NCBI GenBank assembly: GCA_900541245.1
Contig: UQIS01000010.1
Span: 1 to 55,448 of the forward strand
Direction: 5' to 3'
Source of the DNA: an uncultured Collinsella sp.
Lineage (GTDB): Bacteria > Actinomycetota > Coriobacteriia > Coriobacteriales > Coriobacteriaceae
Length of the DNA: 55,448 nt
Under the pieces are notes generated by a model that was not told where the DNA came from, ran no database searches, and was given only the letters and a program-made list of their open reading frames with translations. Both the position numbers and the translations under genes were made by a program. Each line of letters starts with the position of its first letter. Position 1 is the first letter of the stretch. Shown in pieces: positions 24,972 to 35,511 of the stretch.

Positions 24972-27072
24972 CGATGAGGAAAAAGACCAGGTACGCGCTG
25001 CGTCCGACTTAGTCGCCATCGTGCAGGAAACGGTTGAGCTCAAGCCCCGCGGCCACGAGTTTTGGGGTTGCTGCCCCTTCCATGGCGAAAAGACGCCGTC
25101 ATTCCACATTATCCCCGCCACGCAGGTGTGGCATTGCTTTGGTTGCGGTGAGGGCGGCGACGTCTTCACCTATATCATGAAGCGCGAGAACCTGAGCTTT
25201 CCCGAGTCAATCCGTTATTTGGCCGATCGCGCGGGTATTGAGCTGCATGACACCGGAGATCGCCGCGAGCGGGGTACTAAGCGTGCCCGAATCTACGATT
25301 TGTGCGCCGAGACCGCCCAGTTCTACCACACCATGCTCATGCGCGGTAAGGACGGCCGCCCGCGCGAGTACTTTGCCAGCCGCGGCATGGGTGGCGACGT
25401 CTGCCGCCGCTACTGCCTGGGCTTTGCACCAGGTCGCAACGCGCTGGTGTCGCACCTGTCCCAGGCGGGTTTTACCCCGCAGGAGATGATCGACGCCAAC
25501 GTTGCCGTGAGCCGCGGGCGCGGGCAGCTTGCCGACCGCTTCTACGACCGCGTGATGTTCCCCATCTTTGACGAGCAGGGTCATAACATTGCCTTTGGCG
25601 GTCGCATTATGGGTGACGGTCAGCCTAAGTACCTCAATACCGCCGAGACGAGCGTATTTCATAAAAAGCGAAACCTCTACGGCTTTAATTGGGCCAAGGA
25701 GTTTATCGTCGCGCAGGATACCGCCATCGTGGTGGAGGGCTATACCGACTGCATCGCCTGTTGGGAGGCGGGGATTAAAAACGTTGTCGCCACGCTGGGC
25801 ACTGCGCTCACGGAGCATCACGTCAAGACGCTCACTCGCTTTGCCAAGCGCATTGTGTATATGTTCGATGGCGACGCTGCCGGTCAAAAGGCCGCGCGCC
25901 GCGCGATTCAGTTTATCGAGCAGGATTCGATGGACCTGCGCTGCGTGGTGCTGCCCGACGGCAACGATCCCATGGAGTTCATCACGGCGCACGGCGGCCA
26001 GGAACTGCAGGAGCGCATCGACGCGGCCGAGCCGCTTATGGATTTTGTTTACCGTTCGCTGCAGGAGTCGAGCGACATCACCACGCCGGGCGGTCGTGCC
26101 AAGGCGCTGGAGGATGCGCTGACGCTTATCTATCCGCTGCGCGACAGCTATATGATCGATACGTACTTTATCCAGATTGCCGATCTGCTGGGTTTGGATC
26201 TGGAGACCGTGCGTGCGAGCTCGGGGCGTGTGTTTCGCGATGTCGCCAAGCGCGAAGAGGCTGAGCGCCGTCGCGAGCAAAACTATGAACGCCAGAGGGC
26301 GCAGGCCGAGCGCTCTGGAAATGCGGGCGGTCGGGCATCGGGTTCTCGCGATGCCGGTCGCGGTGCTTGGGCATCGGGCGCCACGCCGGCAGTGGCGGCG
26401 CCGGTCGAGGAAGAGCCGTACGACTATGTCCCGCTCGATGCCTACGGTGCCGCGCCCGTAGAGGTCGTCGATGATCTGCCGCCGATCGATGTGCCTGATG
26501 GTATGGGCGCTGTGCCTGTGCCTGATGGTTCGAACGCACCGGCTGCGGCGGCGCCGATGGTTTTGACCGATCTAGAGCGCAAGTCCTTGGCAGGGGAGCG
26601 CGAGCTGCTGACTATGCTCACGAGCTACCCCGACCTGTTCCGCACGTATGCCGACCGCATCTGCTCCATCGAGTGGGTTGACCCACGTCACGAGTCCATC
26701 GCATGGGCCGTTCTGGCAACGCCGCCGGGAACCGATCCTGCAGCCTGCATGGATGCGGCACGCTCGGTGTGTCCCGAGGCGGCAACGCTTGTGAGTGCCG
26801 GGCGCATCTCGGCGACGAGCAAGCACCCCACCGAGACGAACATCGTGTTTATGCTCGATACCCTCGCGCTCTACACCATCAAGCGCCGCATGCGCGCCGC
26901 GCAGGCAAAGCTTCGTCAGGACCGGTCACTCGACGATGAGGCGCGCCGTGTGCTGACGATGCAGGCGATGCAAGATTCTCAGCGCCAGCGCGAGCTCCAA
27001 AAGTCGATCGGCGGCGTGGCTGACCCGTTCCGTTTGATCGGTTTGGAGACAGCGGGCGCCGATCAGGCCTAG
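24964..27072 (+). CDS. dnaG: DNA primase
   Basis: The start is GTG 24964 inside the end of ribF. The 702-residue product has the CHC2-type zinc site (Cys37, His40, Cys58, Cys61 in CCPFHGEK and CFGCGEGG), the primase core, and the Toprim block VVEGYTDCIACWEAG with YMFDGDAAG (about 258-305). A proline/alanine-rich linker (about 440-535) precedes the C-terminal helicase-interacting region. It lays down RNA primers for replication. The linker is long for the family, making this DnaG about 100 residues longer than the E. coli protein. Confidence 0.96.
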   Translation: MISDEEKDQVRAASDLVAIVQETVELKPRGHEFWGCCPFHGEKTPSFHIIPATQVWHCFGCGEGGDVFTYIMKRENLSFPESIRYLADRAGIELHDTGDRRERGTKRARIYDLCAETAQFYHTMLMRGKDGRPREYFASRGMGGDVCRRYCLGFAPGRNALVSHLSQAGFTPQEMIDANVAVSRGRGQLADRFYDRVMFPIFDEQGHNIAFGGRIMGDGQPKYLNTAETSVFHKKRNLYGFNWAKEFIVAQDTAIVVEGYTDCIACWEAGIKNVVATLGTALTEHHVKTLTRFAKRIVYMFDGDAAGQKAARRAIQFIEQDSMDLRCVVLPDGNDPMEFITAHGGQELQERIDAAEPLMDFVYRSLQESSDITTPGGRAKALEDALTLIYPLRDSYMIDTYFIQIADLLGLDLETVRASSGRVFRDVAKREEAERRREQNYERQRAQAERSGNAGGRASGSRDAGRGAWASGATPAVAAPVEEEPYDYVPLDAYGAAPVEVVDDLPPIDVPDGMGAVPVPDGSNAPAAAAPMVLTDLERKSLAGERELLTMLTSYPDLFRTYADRICSIEWVDPRHESIAWAVLATPPGTDPAACMDAARSVCPEAATLVSAGRISATSKHPTETNIVFMLDTLALYTIKRRMRAAQAKLRQDRSLDDEARRVLTMQAMQDSQRQRELQKSIGGVADPFRLIGLETAGADQA

Positions 27073-27182
27073 ATGTTGTGGTCAACCAGCGTATTTGCGC
27101 CTATATCCAGTCTGATTTTTGGGTATAGACGTCAATGTGTGTGCTAAAGTAATGAGTCCTGTGGACTATGAAGGGAGAATCT

Positions 27183-28529
<1,347 letters not shown>

Positions 28530-28544
28530 CCTCGCAAGCAAGAA

Positions 28545-28577
28545 GCGCCCTCAAGCACATCCGCTTGGGGGCGCTTT
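28545..28577 (+). terminator. Intrinsic terminator of rpoD
   Basis: A 12-bp stem (GCGCCCTCAAGC / GCTTGGGGGCGC, with one mismatched or wobble pair) and a 6-base loop are followed by TTT. Confidence 0.8.
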
Positions 28578-28581
28578 CATG

Positions 28582-28609
28582 TAGTCATTGGGGACGTCCC
28601 CAATGACTA
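28582..28609. repeat. Perfect 28-bp GGGGACGTCCCC palindrome
   Basis: TAGTCATTGGGGAC and GTCCCCAATGACTA form an uninterrupted palindrome with no loop bases. The same core recurs at 48754-48783 and, in a variant form, at 10959-11072. It lies between the rpoD terminator and the tRNA-Asn promoter. Confidence 0.9.
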
Positions 28610-28635
28610 GGTCGGAAAAATTCTCAAAAAAGTTC

Positions 28636-28663
28636 TTGCCCTAAGCTGATTCGTCCGTATAAT
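28636..28663 (+). promoter_or_regulatory. Promoter of tRNA-Asn
   Basis: TTGCCC (28636-28641) and a consensus TATAAT (28658-28663) are 16 bp apart, and the tRNA begins about 30 bp downstream. Confidence 0.8.
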
Positions 28664-28693
28664 AAACTTCGTTGCTTGAGAGCACGCACCTAT

Positions 28694-28768
28694 TCCTCGG
28701 TAGCTCAATGGTAGAGCACGCGGCTGTTAACCGCGCTGTTGTAGGTTCGAGTCCTACCCGGGGAGCCA
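28694..28768 (+). tRNA. tRNA-Asn (GTT)
   Basis: A complete cloverleaf is present: acceptor TCCTCGG/CCGGGGA, D arm GCTC/GAGC, anticodon stem CGCGG/CCGCG with loop CTGTTAA (anticodon GTT at 28726-28728), and T arm GTAGG/CCTAC with TTCGAGT. The discriminator is G, and CCA is encoded (28766-28768). Confidence 0.97.
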
Positions 28769-28777
28769 GGTTGTAAT

Positions 28778-28804
28778 ACCCGTCGCTTGTGCGGCGGGTT
28801 TTTT
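28778..28804 (+). terminator. Intrinsic terminator of tRNA-Asn
   Basis: ACCCGTCGC pairs with GCGGCGGGT (one wobble) around a 4-base loop and is followed by six T. It starts 10 bp after the tRNA. Confidence 0.88.
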
Positions 28805-28962
28805 CATGCCGCGATCGCCTGGCGCGAACGTTGCCATATCAACATTTCGTGTCGAGGATGTAATCCCGCGACCCACCACCTCAACATGGCGCGGTCGTTG
28901 TAGAATATTGCAATGATTGCTCCCACGAGATGGTGCCGCGAGCACCAGATAAGGAGATTCTT

Positions 28963-29319
28963 GTGTCTGAGACCATTAACGGCAGCCTGAGCGTCTCGAA
29001 CGACGTTATTGCCGATATTGCCGGTTATGCCGCGATGACGTGCTATGGCGTCGTCGGTATGGCCGAACAGCTCCAGGGCGCCGAGAGCGTGCGCCTGCTT
29101 GCCGGTCAACGCCTCCGTAAGGGCGTGCTTGTCTCCGCCGACGAGAACGGCCTTACGGTCGATCTTCACGTCGTGCTCGAGAACGGCGTCAACATGAAGT
29201 CCGTCTGCCACAATCTTTCGAGCTCCGTTGCCTTTACCCTGCAGGAGATCGCCCAGATCGATCCCGCCAGCCTTAAGATCGGCATCCACATAGACGCGCT
29301 CAAGAGCCGTCTGAACTAG
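28963..29319 (+). CDS. Asp23/Gls24-family envelope-stress protein
   Basis: GTG 28963 has AAGGAG 7 bp upstream, giving 118 residues that match the Asp23/Gls24 domain along its whole length (VSNDVIADIAGYAAMTCYGVVGM, then a hydrophobic strand with VDLHVVLENGVN). The family is linked to alkaline shock and membrane-associated stress, with no known enzyme activity. It is the usual partner of the fakA-type gene that follows 27 bp downstream, as in Bacillus yloU-yloV. Confidence 0.88.
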   Translation: MSETINGSLSVSNDVIADIAGYAAMTCYGVVGMAEQLQGAESVRLLAGQRLRKGVLVSADENGLTVDLHVVLENGVNMKSVCHNLSSSVAFTLQEIAQIDPASLKIGIHIDALKSRLN

Positions 29320-29346
29320 CATCCGAAAACGGAGATTCAAATACCC

Positions 29347-31008
29347 ATGATTGCAAAGACCATTCGCACCTGTTTTCCGATCGCTGCGGCTGCCGTTTCC
29401 GACAAGGCCGAGGAGATCAACAAGCTCAACGTCTTCCCCGTACCCGACGGCGACACCGGCACCAACATGTCGCTCACGCTCGCCTCGGTGACCAAGGAGC
29501 TTTCCGCCCTTCCCGCCGATGCCGATATGGAGGCCATCGCCGGCGCCATCACCCACGGCTCCCTGATGGGTGCCCGCGGCAACTCCGGCGTCATCACCTC
29601 GCAGATTCTGCGCGGCGTGGCCGAGGGTCTCGTCTCCGCCGATGAGCCCATCACGTCCGCCAACATCGCCTTCGCTTTCCGCCGCGCCGTCAAGGTCGCC
29701 TTCCAGGCCGTCCGCAAGCCCATCGAGGGCACGATTCTCACGGTCCTGCGAGATGTTTCGACCAAGGCCGACGTGTGCGAAAAGAAGAAGTTCTCGGCCG
29801 AGGACGCGCTCGATGCCATCGTCGTCGAGGCCTATCAGTCCGTCGCCCGCACGCCCGACCTGCTGCCCGTTCTGAAGGAGAACGGCGTGGTCGACTCCGG
29901 TGCCTTTGGCTTTGCCATCTTCCTTGAGAACTTTGTTGCCGCCGCGCTTGGCCGCAGCACCGTTGTCGAGGATTTCTCCGCCACGTTTGATTCCGCTGGC
30001 TCTGCCCGCGACGCGGCCCTCGGTCGCGTTGAGATCGAGGCCAACGACGACTGGGAGGGCTCGGAGTTCCGCTACTGCAACGAGTTCCTCTTTAAGGCCG
30101 ATGCCCCGTTTGACGAGGACGAGTGCCTTAAGTTCCTGGGCTCCATGGGCGACTGCGAGCTGCTCGTGGGTGCCTACCCCGACTACAAGATCCACGTGCA
30201 CTCCAACACCCCCAACCTGGTGCTCGAGCACATGCTGCAGCTCGGTCAGATCTACGAGGTCTTTATCCACAACATGGAGATGGAGGCTCACGACCGTACT
30301 GCCAAGATTCACGAGGACCAGGAAAAGGCCGCCGAGCCCGCCAAGGCGCTGGGCTTTGTCGCCGTTGCCGCCGGTTCGGGCGAGGCCGACATCCTCAAGT
30401 CCCTCGGCGTTGACGTGATCGTCTCGGGTGGCCAGACCATGAACCCCTCGACCGCCGACCTGCTGGGCGCGGTGGACCAGGTCAACGCGACCTCGGTCAT
30501 CATCCTGCCCAATAACGGCAACATTCGCATGGCTGCCGAGGCCGCAGCTTCTGCCTGCACCGACAAGAAGGTCGCCGTCGTTCCCACCAAGACCGTCCCG
30601 CAGGCGTTCTCCGCGCTGTTCGCGGTCCTGCCCGATTCCGAGCTCGAGGACGCCGTTGCCGCCATGGTCGACGCCATCAGCGAGGTTCGCGATGGCGAGG
30701 TCACCCGTGCCGTGCGCGATTCCAGCGCCTCTGACGGCTCTCCGATTCACTCCGGTGACGTCATGGGTATCATCGCCGGCTCCATCGACGTGGTCGGCTC
30801 CGATGTGAAACAGGTCACGCTCGACTGCATCAACCGCATGCAGGAGGAAGAGGAGGGCGACGCACTGACGATTCTGGCCGGCGAGGAGCTGTCCGATGAG
30901 GCCTTCCAGGAGATCGTCGACGCCATTGAGGAGGCTCAGCCCGACCTGGAGATTGATGCCCATCGTGGCGAGCAGCCGCTCTATCCCGTGATCTTCTCGA
31001 TCGAGTAG
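29347..31008 (+). CDS. fakA: DAK-domain fatty acid kinase FakA (YloV)
   Basis: The 553-residue protein begins with a DhaL-type ATP-binding domain (KLNVFPVPDGDTGTNM near residue 27, GARGNSGVI near 77) and has a middle region and a C-terminal DegV-like half. This is the architecture of FakA, which phosphorylates fatty acids held by a FakB (DegV) protein so that exogenous fatty acids can be used. PlsX, which would use the resulting acyl phosphate, is encoded 5 kb downstream. No fakB is seen in the window. Confidence 0.9.
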   Translation: MIAKTIRTCFPIAAAAVSDKAEEINKLNVFPVPDGDTGTNMSLTLASVTKELSALPADADMEAIAGAITHGSLMGARGNSGVITSQILRGVAEGLVSADEPITSANIAFAFRRAVKVAFQAVRKPIEGTILTVLRDVSTKADVCEKKKFSAEDALDAIVVEAYQSVARTPDLLPVLKENGVVDSGAFGFAIFLENFVAAALGRSTVVEDFSATFDSAGSARDAALGRVEIEANDDWEGSEFRYCNEFLFKADAPFDEDECLKFLGSMGDCELLVGAYPDYKIHVHSNTPNLVLEHMLQLGQIYEVFIHNMEMEAHDRTAKIHEDQEKAAEPAKALGFVAVAAGSGEADILKSLGVDVIVSGGQTMNPSTADLLGAVDQVNATSVIILPNNGNIRMAAEAAASACTDKKVAVVPTKTVPQAFSALFAVLPDSELEDAVAAMVDAISEVRDGEVTRAVRDSSASDGSPIHSGDVMGIIAGSIDVVGSDVKQVTLDCINRMQEEEEGDALTILAGEELSDEAFQEIVDAIEEAQPDLEIDAHRGEQPLYPVIFSIE

Positions 31009-31018
31009 GCATCTGGCC

Positions 31019-33196
31019 ATGTCCGAGCTGTGCTCCGTGCCGCGCGTCTCGGAGCGCTTTGCGCAGAGCAATGCGCTCGACGAGGATATCGCGCGACTCA
31101 AATTTGTTTCGGGTAAACGTGAGGAGGCCCTTCGCCGTCTGGGAATTCGGACGGTGGGGGACCTCCTTCTCCATATCCCTCATCGATATCTCGACTTTAC
31201 GCGCTCCTGGTCCATCGAGATGGCTCCCATCGGTACCGTTTGCACGATTGTCGCCACGGTCGATCGTATCGTCCAAAAGCAGCCTCGCCCGCGTATGCAG
31301 GTGACCGAGGTCTCGCTGGTGGACGAGACGGGGGTGCTGCAAGTCGCCTTTTTCCGTCAGCCATGGATTGCCCAGCAGTTTAAGCAGGGAGACCGCCTGG
31401 CCGTGATGGGTAAGGTCGAGTTTGCCTACGGCTTTAAGCAGATGGCCTCTCCGCATTTCGAAAAGCTCGAGGGTGGGCGTGCCGCGGGCACTATCCTGCC
31501 GGTCCATTACGTGAGCGATGGCGTGAGCCAGGCGTGGATGCGCCGCATCGTTAGCGGCGCGCTCGAGGTCGTCGGCAATCCCTTCGACCCGATTCCCGCA
31601 CGCTTGCGCGCCAAGCGCCGCCTGATGAGCAATGCCCGCGCGCTGCGCTCAATTCACTTTCCATCGAGCATGGCCGAGCGCGATATCGCGCGCGCACGGC
31701 TTGCCTACGAGGAGTGCCTCTACCTTCAGCTGGCGCTGCGTCTGCGCAACGACGGTGGCATGGTCGAGGTCGTTCCCTACGCCCACACCGCGGGCGAGCA
31801 TCTGGCCGCGCTTAAGCAGGCCCTCCCGTTTTCGCTGAGCGACGAGCAAGAGGCCGCGTTCCAAGACATCCTGCACGATATGTGCGATGGCGGGCGCGTG
31901 ATGAACCGCCTGCTACTGGGCGACGTCGGTACCGGCAAGACGGCCGTCGCCGCCTGCGCGCTGGCTGTCGCGGCCGATTCGGGCACTCAGTCCTGCGTTA
32001 TGGCGCCTACGGGCGTGCTGGCGCGCCAATATGCCGATAAGACCGGCCCCTTGCTCTCCCAGGCTGGCATGTCCTGGGCGCTCCTGACGGGTGCCACGCC
32101 GGCGGCCGAGCGCGAGCAGATCCATGCGCAGCTGGAATCGGGCGAGCTCGACGTCCTCTTTGGAACCCACGCGGTCCTTTCGGACAACGTGGCGTTTAAG
32201 CATCTGTCGCTTGTCGTCATCGACGAGCAGCACCGCTTCGGTGTGGGCCAGCGCAATGCCCTGCGTGCCAAGGGGCCGGGTGCCGACCTGCTCGTTATGA
32301 CGGCCACGCCGATCCCGCGCACGTTGGCGCTCTCGGTCTACGGCGACCTGGACACGACCATCATCCGCCATCGACCTGTTCCGGGGGCGGGCGTTACGAC
32401 GCGCGTGCTCACCGAGTCGAGCCGCGATTTGGCCTACGGTGCCATCCGCGAGGCGTATGAAAAGGGCCAGCAGGCTTACGTGATCTGCCCGCTTGTGGAG
32501 CCGAGTGACTCGGCCGATGAGCTGGAAGACGTACCCGGTATCGCCCGCGACGACGAGGGCCGCGTGACCGTGCCTGTACCGCTGCACGATACGGCAACCG
32601 AGCTCGAACGACTGCGTCTGGCCCTGCCGGGACTTACCATTGAGCGCCTTCACGGCCGCATGCCGGCGGGGGAGAAGGACCGCGTGATCGATGCCTTCAA
32701 GCACGGCGAGATCGACGTGCTCGTCTCGACCACGGTGGTCGAGGTAGGCGTCGACGTGCCCAACGCCACCGTCATGGTCATCGAGAACGGTGAGCGCTTT
32801 GGCTTGGCGGCCCTGCACCAGCTGCGCGGTCGCGTGGGCCGCGGCGGCGTGTCGGGCACTTGCCTGGTCATGACGCACTCCAAGGGCAACGGTGGCGCGT
32901 CGGTGGCACAAGACCGTCTCCAGTCGCTCGAAAAGACCTCTGACGGCTTTGCGCTCGCCCAGATGGACCTGCGCCTGCGCCACGAGGGCGAGATCCTGGG
33001 CTACCGCCAGCACGGAGGCGTGACCCTGCGCTTTGTGGATCTGGACGCCGACGAGGATCTTATCGAATGGGCCCATTTGGACGCGGTCGAGCTCTTGCGG
33101 TATGCTTGCAAACTTGACTCCGTGGCGACGCGCCCCTTGCGCGACGCGGTCGCCATGCGTTATCGACATATCTTTAAGGAGGTCAGCGGAGGATGA
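31019..33196 (+). CDS. recG: ATP-dependent DNA helicase RecG
   Basis: The 725-residue product has the N-terminal wedge (OB-fold) domain with IGIRTVGDLLLHIPHRYLD-like sequence near residue 40, the Walker A GDVGTGKT (301-308), a DEQH box (402-405), MTATPIPRTL, and the helicase C motifs ending in QLRGRVGRG. RecG remodels stalled forks and Holliday junctions. It follows fakA by 10 bp and overlaps rsmD by 4 bp (ATGA), the common order in Gram-positive bacteria. Confidence 0.96.
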   Translation: MSELCSVPRVSERFAQSNALDEDIARLKFVSGKREEALRRLGIRTVGDLLLHIPHRYLDFTRSWSIEMAPIGTVCTIVATVDRIVQKQPRPRMQVTEVSLVDETGVLQVAFFRQPWIAQQFKQGDRLAVMGKVEFAYGFKQMASPHFEKLEGGRAAGTILPVHYVSDGVSQAWMRRIVSGALEVVGNPFDPIPARLRAKRRLMSNARALRSIHFPSSMAERDIARARLAYEECLYLQLALRLRNDGGMVEVVPYAHTAGEHLAALKQALPFSLSDEQEAAFQDILHDMCDGGRVMNRLLLGDVGTGKTAVAACALAVAADSGTQSCVMAPTGVLARQYADKTGPLLSQAGMSWALLTGATPAAEREQIHAQLESGELDVLFGTHAVLSDNVAFKHLSLVVIDEQHRFGVGQRNALRAKGPGADLLVMTATPIPRTLALSVYGDLDTTIIRHRPVPGAGVTTRVLTESSRDLAYGAIREAYEKGQQAYVICPLVEPSDSADELEDVPGIARDDEGRVTVPVPLHDTATELERLRLALPGLTIERLHGRMPAGEKDRVIDAFKHGEIDVLVSTTVVEVGVDVPNATVMVIENGERFGLAALHQLRGRVGRGGVSGTCLVMTHSKGNGGASVAQDRLQSLEKTSDGFALAQMDLRLRHEGEILGYRQHGGVTLRFVDLDADEDLIEWAHLDAVELLRYACKLDSVATRPLRDAVAMRYRHIFKEVSGG

Positions 33197-33837
33197 GAAT
33201 CATCGGCGGTGAATGGCGCGGCCGCAAGATCGAAGAGCCGCGTGGGCGCGATGTCACCCGTCCCACGACCGATCGCGTGCGCGAGGCATGCGCGTCCATG
33301 GTCATGTCGGCGTTCGACTTCGATCTGGACGAGGTCCGCGTGCTGGACGCCTTTGGCGGCTCCGGCGCCCTGGGAATCGAGATGCTCTCGCGTGGCGCCC
33401 GCTCGCTCACCACGTTCGAGATCGATCGCAATGCCGCCCGTCTGATCACCAAGAATATCGAGTCGCTGTGCCGCGACCGCTCGCGTTGGCGTGTCGTTAC
33501 CGGCGATGTGCTGGCGAGCGCCTCGCGCGGCCGTGTGCCGGGTGGTCCCTTTGACCTGATCTTGCTCGACCCGCCCTATGCCTTTGGCGCCGAGCCGGTC
33601 GAGGAGCTGCTGCAAAATCTTTCCCAGCAGGGACTGCTGGCGCCCGGGGCCTTTGCCCTTTTTGAACATGCCGCAGCCGATGCAGGTGCTCATCCGGCTT
33701 GTTTTAAGACCGTGCGAGAGAAGCGCTACGGCATTACCTCGGTTGACTTGCTGCGCTGGGTGGCCGAGGACGAGAACGACCATGCTGACGAGAACGAAAA
33801 TGACGAGGATGTGCCTTCGGAGGACACCCATGAATGA
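33193..33837 (+). CDS. rsmD: 16S rRNA m2G966 methyltransferase RsmD
   Basis: The 214-residue protein starts MRIIGGEWRGRKI as in the family. It has the SAM site LDAFGGSGALGIE (about 52-64) and the amino-methyltransferase motif DPPY (126-129). The last ~20 residues are very acidic (ENDHADENENDED) and look like a lineage-specific tail. It methylates G966 of 16S rRNA. It overlaps both recG and coaD. Confidence 0.93.
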   Translation: MRIIGGEWRGRKIEEPRGRDVTRPTTDRVREACASMVMSAFDFDLDEVRVLDAFGGSGALGIEMLSRGARSLTTFEIDRNAARLITKNIESLCRDRSRWRVVTGDVLASASRGRVPGGPFDLILLDPPYAFGAEPVEELLQNLSQQGLLAPGAFALFEHAAADAGAHPACFKTVREKRYGITSVDLLRWVAEDENDHADENENDEDVPSEDTHE

Positions 33838-34327
33838 CACCATCAACCGCGTAATCGTCCCGGGCACCTTCGATCCCATCACCTTTGGCCACATTGACGT
33901 GATTCGCCGAGCCCGCCGCATCTTTCCCAGCGTGATTGTCGCCGTGGCCGAATCACAGGGTAAAAACGGCGTGGGCACCACCTTTATGCTCGACGAGCGC
34001 GTGGCGCTGGCCCGCGAGGCCCTCGGCGATTTGGACGGCATCGAGGTACTGCCTTTCACCGGTCTGCTGGTCGACTATGCACGTGAACAGGGGGCAGGTG
34101 CCGGCGTTAAGGGCCTGCGGGCCATGACCGACTTTGAGTACGAGTTGCAGCAGGCCGACCTCAACTATCGCCTGGATAGCGAGCTGGAGTCCATCTTTGT
34201 CATGAGTGCTCCGCAGTACGGCTATATCTCGAGTTCGGTGGTGCGCCAGATCGCGTCGCTTGGCAGCGACGTGTCGACGTTTGTGCCGCCCAACGTGGTC
34301 GAAGCGCTCAAACATCGCTTTTCGTGA
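33830..34327 (+). CDS. coaD: Phosphopantetheine adenylyltransferase
   Basis: ATG 33830 overlaps the end of rsmD by 8 bp and has GGAGGA upstream. The longer frame upstream is antiparallel noise within rsmD. The 165-residue product has the nucleotidyltransferase start VIVPGTFDPITFGH (8-21) and the C-terminal signature YISSSVVRQIA. It makes dephospho-CoA from phosphopantetheine and ATP. The rsmD-coaD pair is widely conserved. Confidence 0.95.
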   Translation: MNDTINRVIVPGTFDPITFGHIDVIRRARRIFPSVIVAVAESQGKNGVGTTFMLDERVALAREALGDLDGIEVLPFTGLLVDYAREQGAGAGVKGLRAMTDFEYELQQADLNYRLDSELESIFVMSAPQYGYISSSVVRQIASLGSDVSTFVPPNVVEALKHRFS

Positions 34328-34395
34328 CGTTTTTTATTGCCTGGTGGCATGTGGTAAACTAACACGATGATATGTTACCTATGAAAGGAGACCGG

Positions 34396-34893
34396 ATGCC
34401 GGGCGAGAATTTTCCTGGCGACAGGATCGTGAGTCTTGTCGACGAGCTCGAGGGGCTCATCGAAGAGGCTAAGACGCCGTTCGGCAAGAACGCCCAGATG
34501 AAGGTTATCGACGCCGACGTCTTCTTTAACATCCTCGATGAGATCCGCATGAGCTATCCCGAGGAGTGGCAGAAGTCCCGCCGTATCCTCAAAGAGCGCG
34601 AGGAGCTTATGGCCTCCGCCGCCGCTCAGGCCGATTCCATCATTGCCGATGCTCAGCAGCAGGCGCTCACCATTGCCGGTGAGCAGGAGATCGTCCGCTT
34701 AGCCCAGCAGCAGGCCGACGACATCCGCGACCGTGCCCAGCAGTACGAGCGCGAGACGCGTTATGCCGCCGAGGATTACGCCGAGCAGGTCTTTACGCAC
34801 CTCGAGGAGAACCTTAAGAGCCTGACCGGCACCGTCACCCGTTGCCGTCAGCAGCTCAATGAGGGTGCCGCCCAGCAGAATGGTCAATGGTAA
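34396..34893 (+). CDS. SepIVA/DivIVA-like coiled-coil protein
   Basis: ATG 34396 lies 5 bp after AAAGGAG. The 165-residue protein has a short N-terminal domain (FPGDRIVSLVDELEGLIEEAKTPFGK) and then a nearly continuous coiled coil rich in Gln, Ala and Glu (about 60-150). This resembles DivIVA relatives and the b subunit of ATP synthase. The place next to DUF177, rpmF and rnc matches mycobacterial sepIVA, which acts in septation and envelope elongation. The function is inferred from position and coiled coil, and direct similarity could not be tested. Confidence 0.65.
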   Translation: MPGENFPGDRIVSLVDELEGLIEEAKTPFGKNAQMKVIDADVFFNILDEIRMSYPEEWQKSRRILKEREELMASAAAQADSIIADAQQQALTIAGEQEIVRLAQQQADDIRDRAQQYERETRYAAEDYAEQVFTHLEENLKSLTGTVTRCRQQLNEGAAQQNGQW

Positions 34894-35447
34894 TGGCTGA
34901 GTTCCCGAGCGTGATCGTCGATCTTTCCGAGCAGCTCGAGTTTCCCGGAGACTCATATCCGCTGACCGGCAAGGTCGATGTCGCCACCTACACGGTGGGC
35001 GAGAAGGAGTACCAGCTGCAGGACGGCATTTCCTACGACGTGGTCTTTACCAACGCCGGTACCGGTGTTCTGCTTTCGGGCATGGTCCGCGCTCACGCCA
35101 CCGGCGAGTGCGATCGCTGTCTGGAGCCCGCATCGTTTGATATCGCAGGCGAGATCGAGGAGTTCTACCTCTTTAACGAGCCCGAGGACCCCGAGGCCTA
35201 CGAAGACGGCTACGAGTTGCTGGGCGAGGATCGCATTGTCGATCTGGGCGAGCCCATCAACGACGCGGTCGTCATGGACACGCCGTTCGTTGTCCTGTGC
35301 AAGCCCGATTGCCGCGGCCTTTGCCCCACCTGCGGCATCAATCTCAACGTCGAGCAATGCGATTGCGCCGCCAAGGCGGAGGCCGAATGGGCCGCTGCCA
35401 CGGAAAATCCATTTGCAGCATTGAAGAATCTCAAGCTTGACGAGTAA
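34893..35447 (+). CDS. DUF177 (YceD) family protein
   Basis: ATG 34893 overlaps the previous stop (TAATG), and a second start six bases earlier is possible. The 184-residue product has the DUF177 pattern with CDRCLEP in the middle and a C-terminal cysteine set CKPDCRGLCPTCG and CDC, which could bind zinc. Family members almost always precede rpmF, and in plants and E. coli they are tied to 23S rRNA accumulation. The same order is seen here. Confidence 0.9.
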   Translation: MAEFPSVIVDLSEQLEFPGDSYPLTGKVDVATYTVGEKEYQLQDGISYDVVFTNAGTGVLLSGMVRAHATGECDRCLEPASFDIAGEIEEFYLFNEPEDPEAYEDGYELLGEDRIVDLGEPINDAVVMDTPFVVLCKPDCRGLCPTCGINLNVEQCDCAAKAEAEWAAATENPFAALKNLKLDE

Positions 35448-35511
35448 AACTGTGGTAGTATCGCTACTTGCGCGTAATCGCCACACTGGATAGTTCATAA
35501 GGAAGGTCACT

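Noticed and set aside
29347..31101. Very long open frames on the opposite strand of real genes, such as 28804-31101, 13349-15706 and 19483-21432
   Set aside because: They are mirror images of fakA, leuS and infB caused by strong G/C third-position bias. They have no ribosome binding sites, and their amino-acid composition is unlike that of real proteins.
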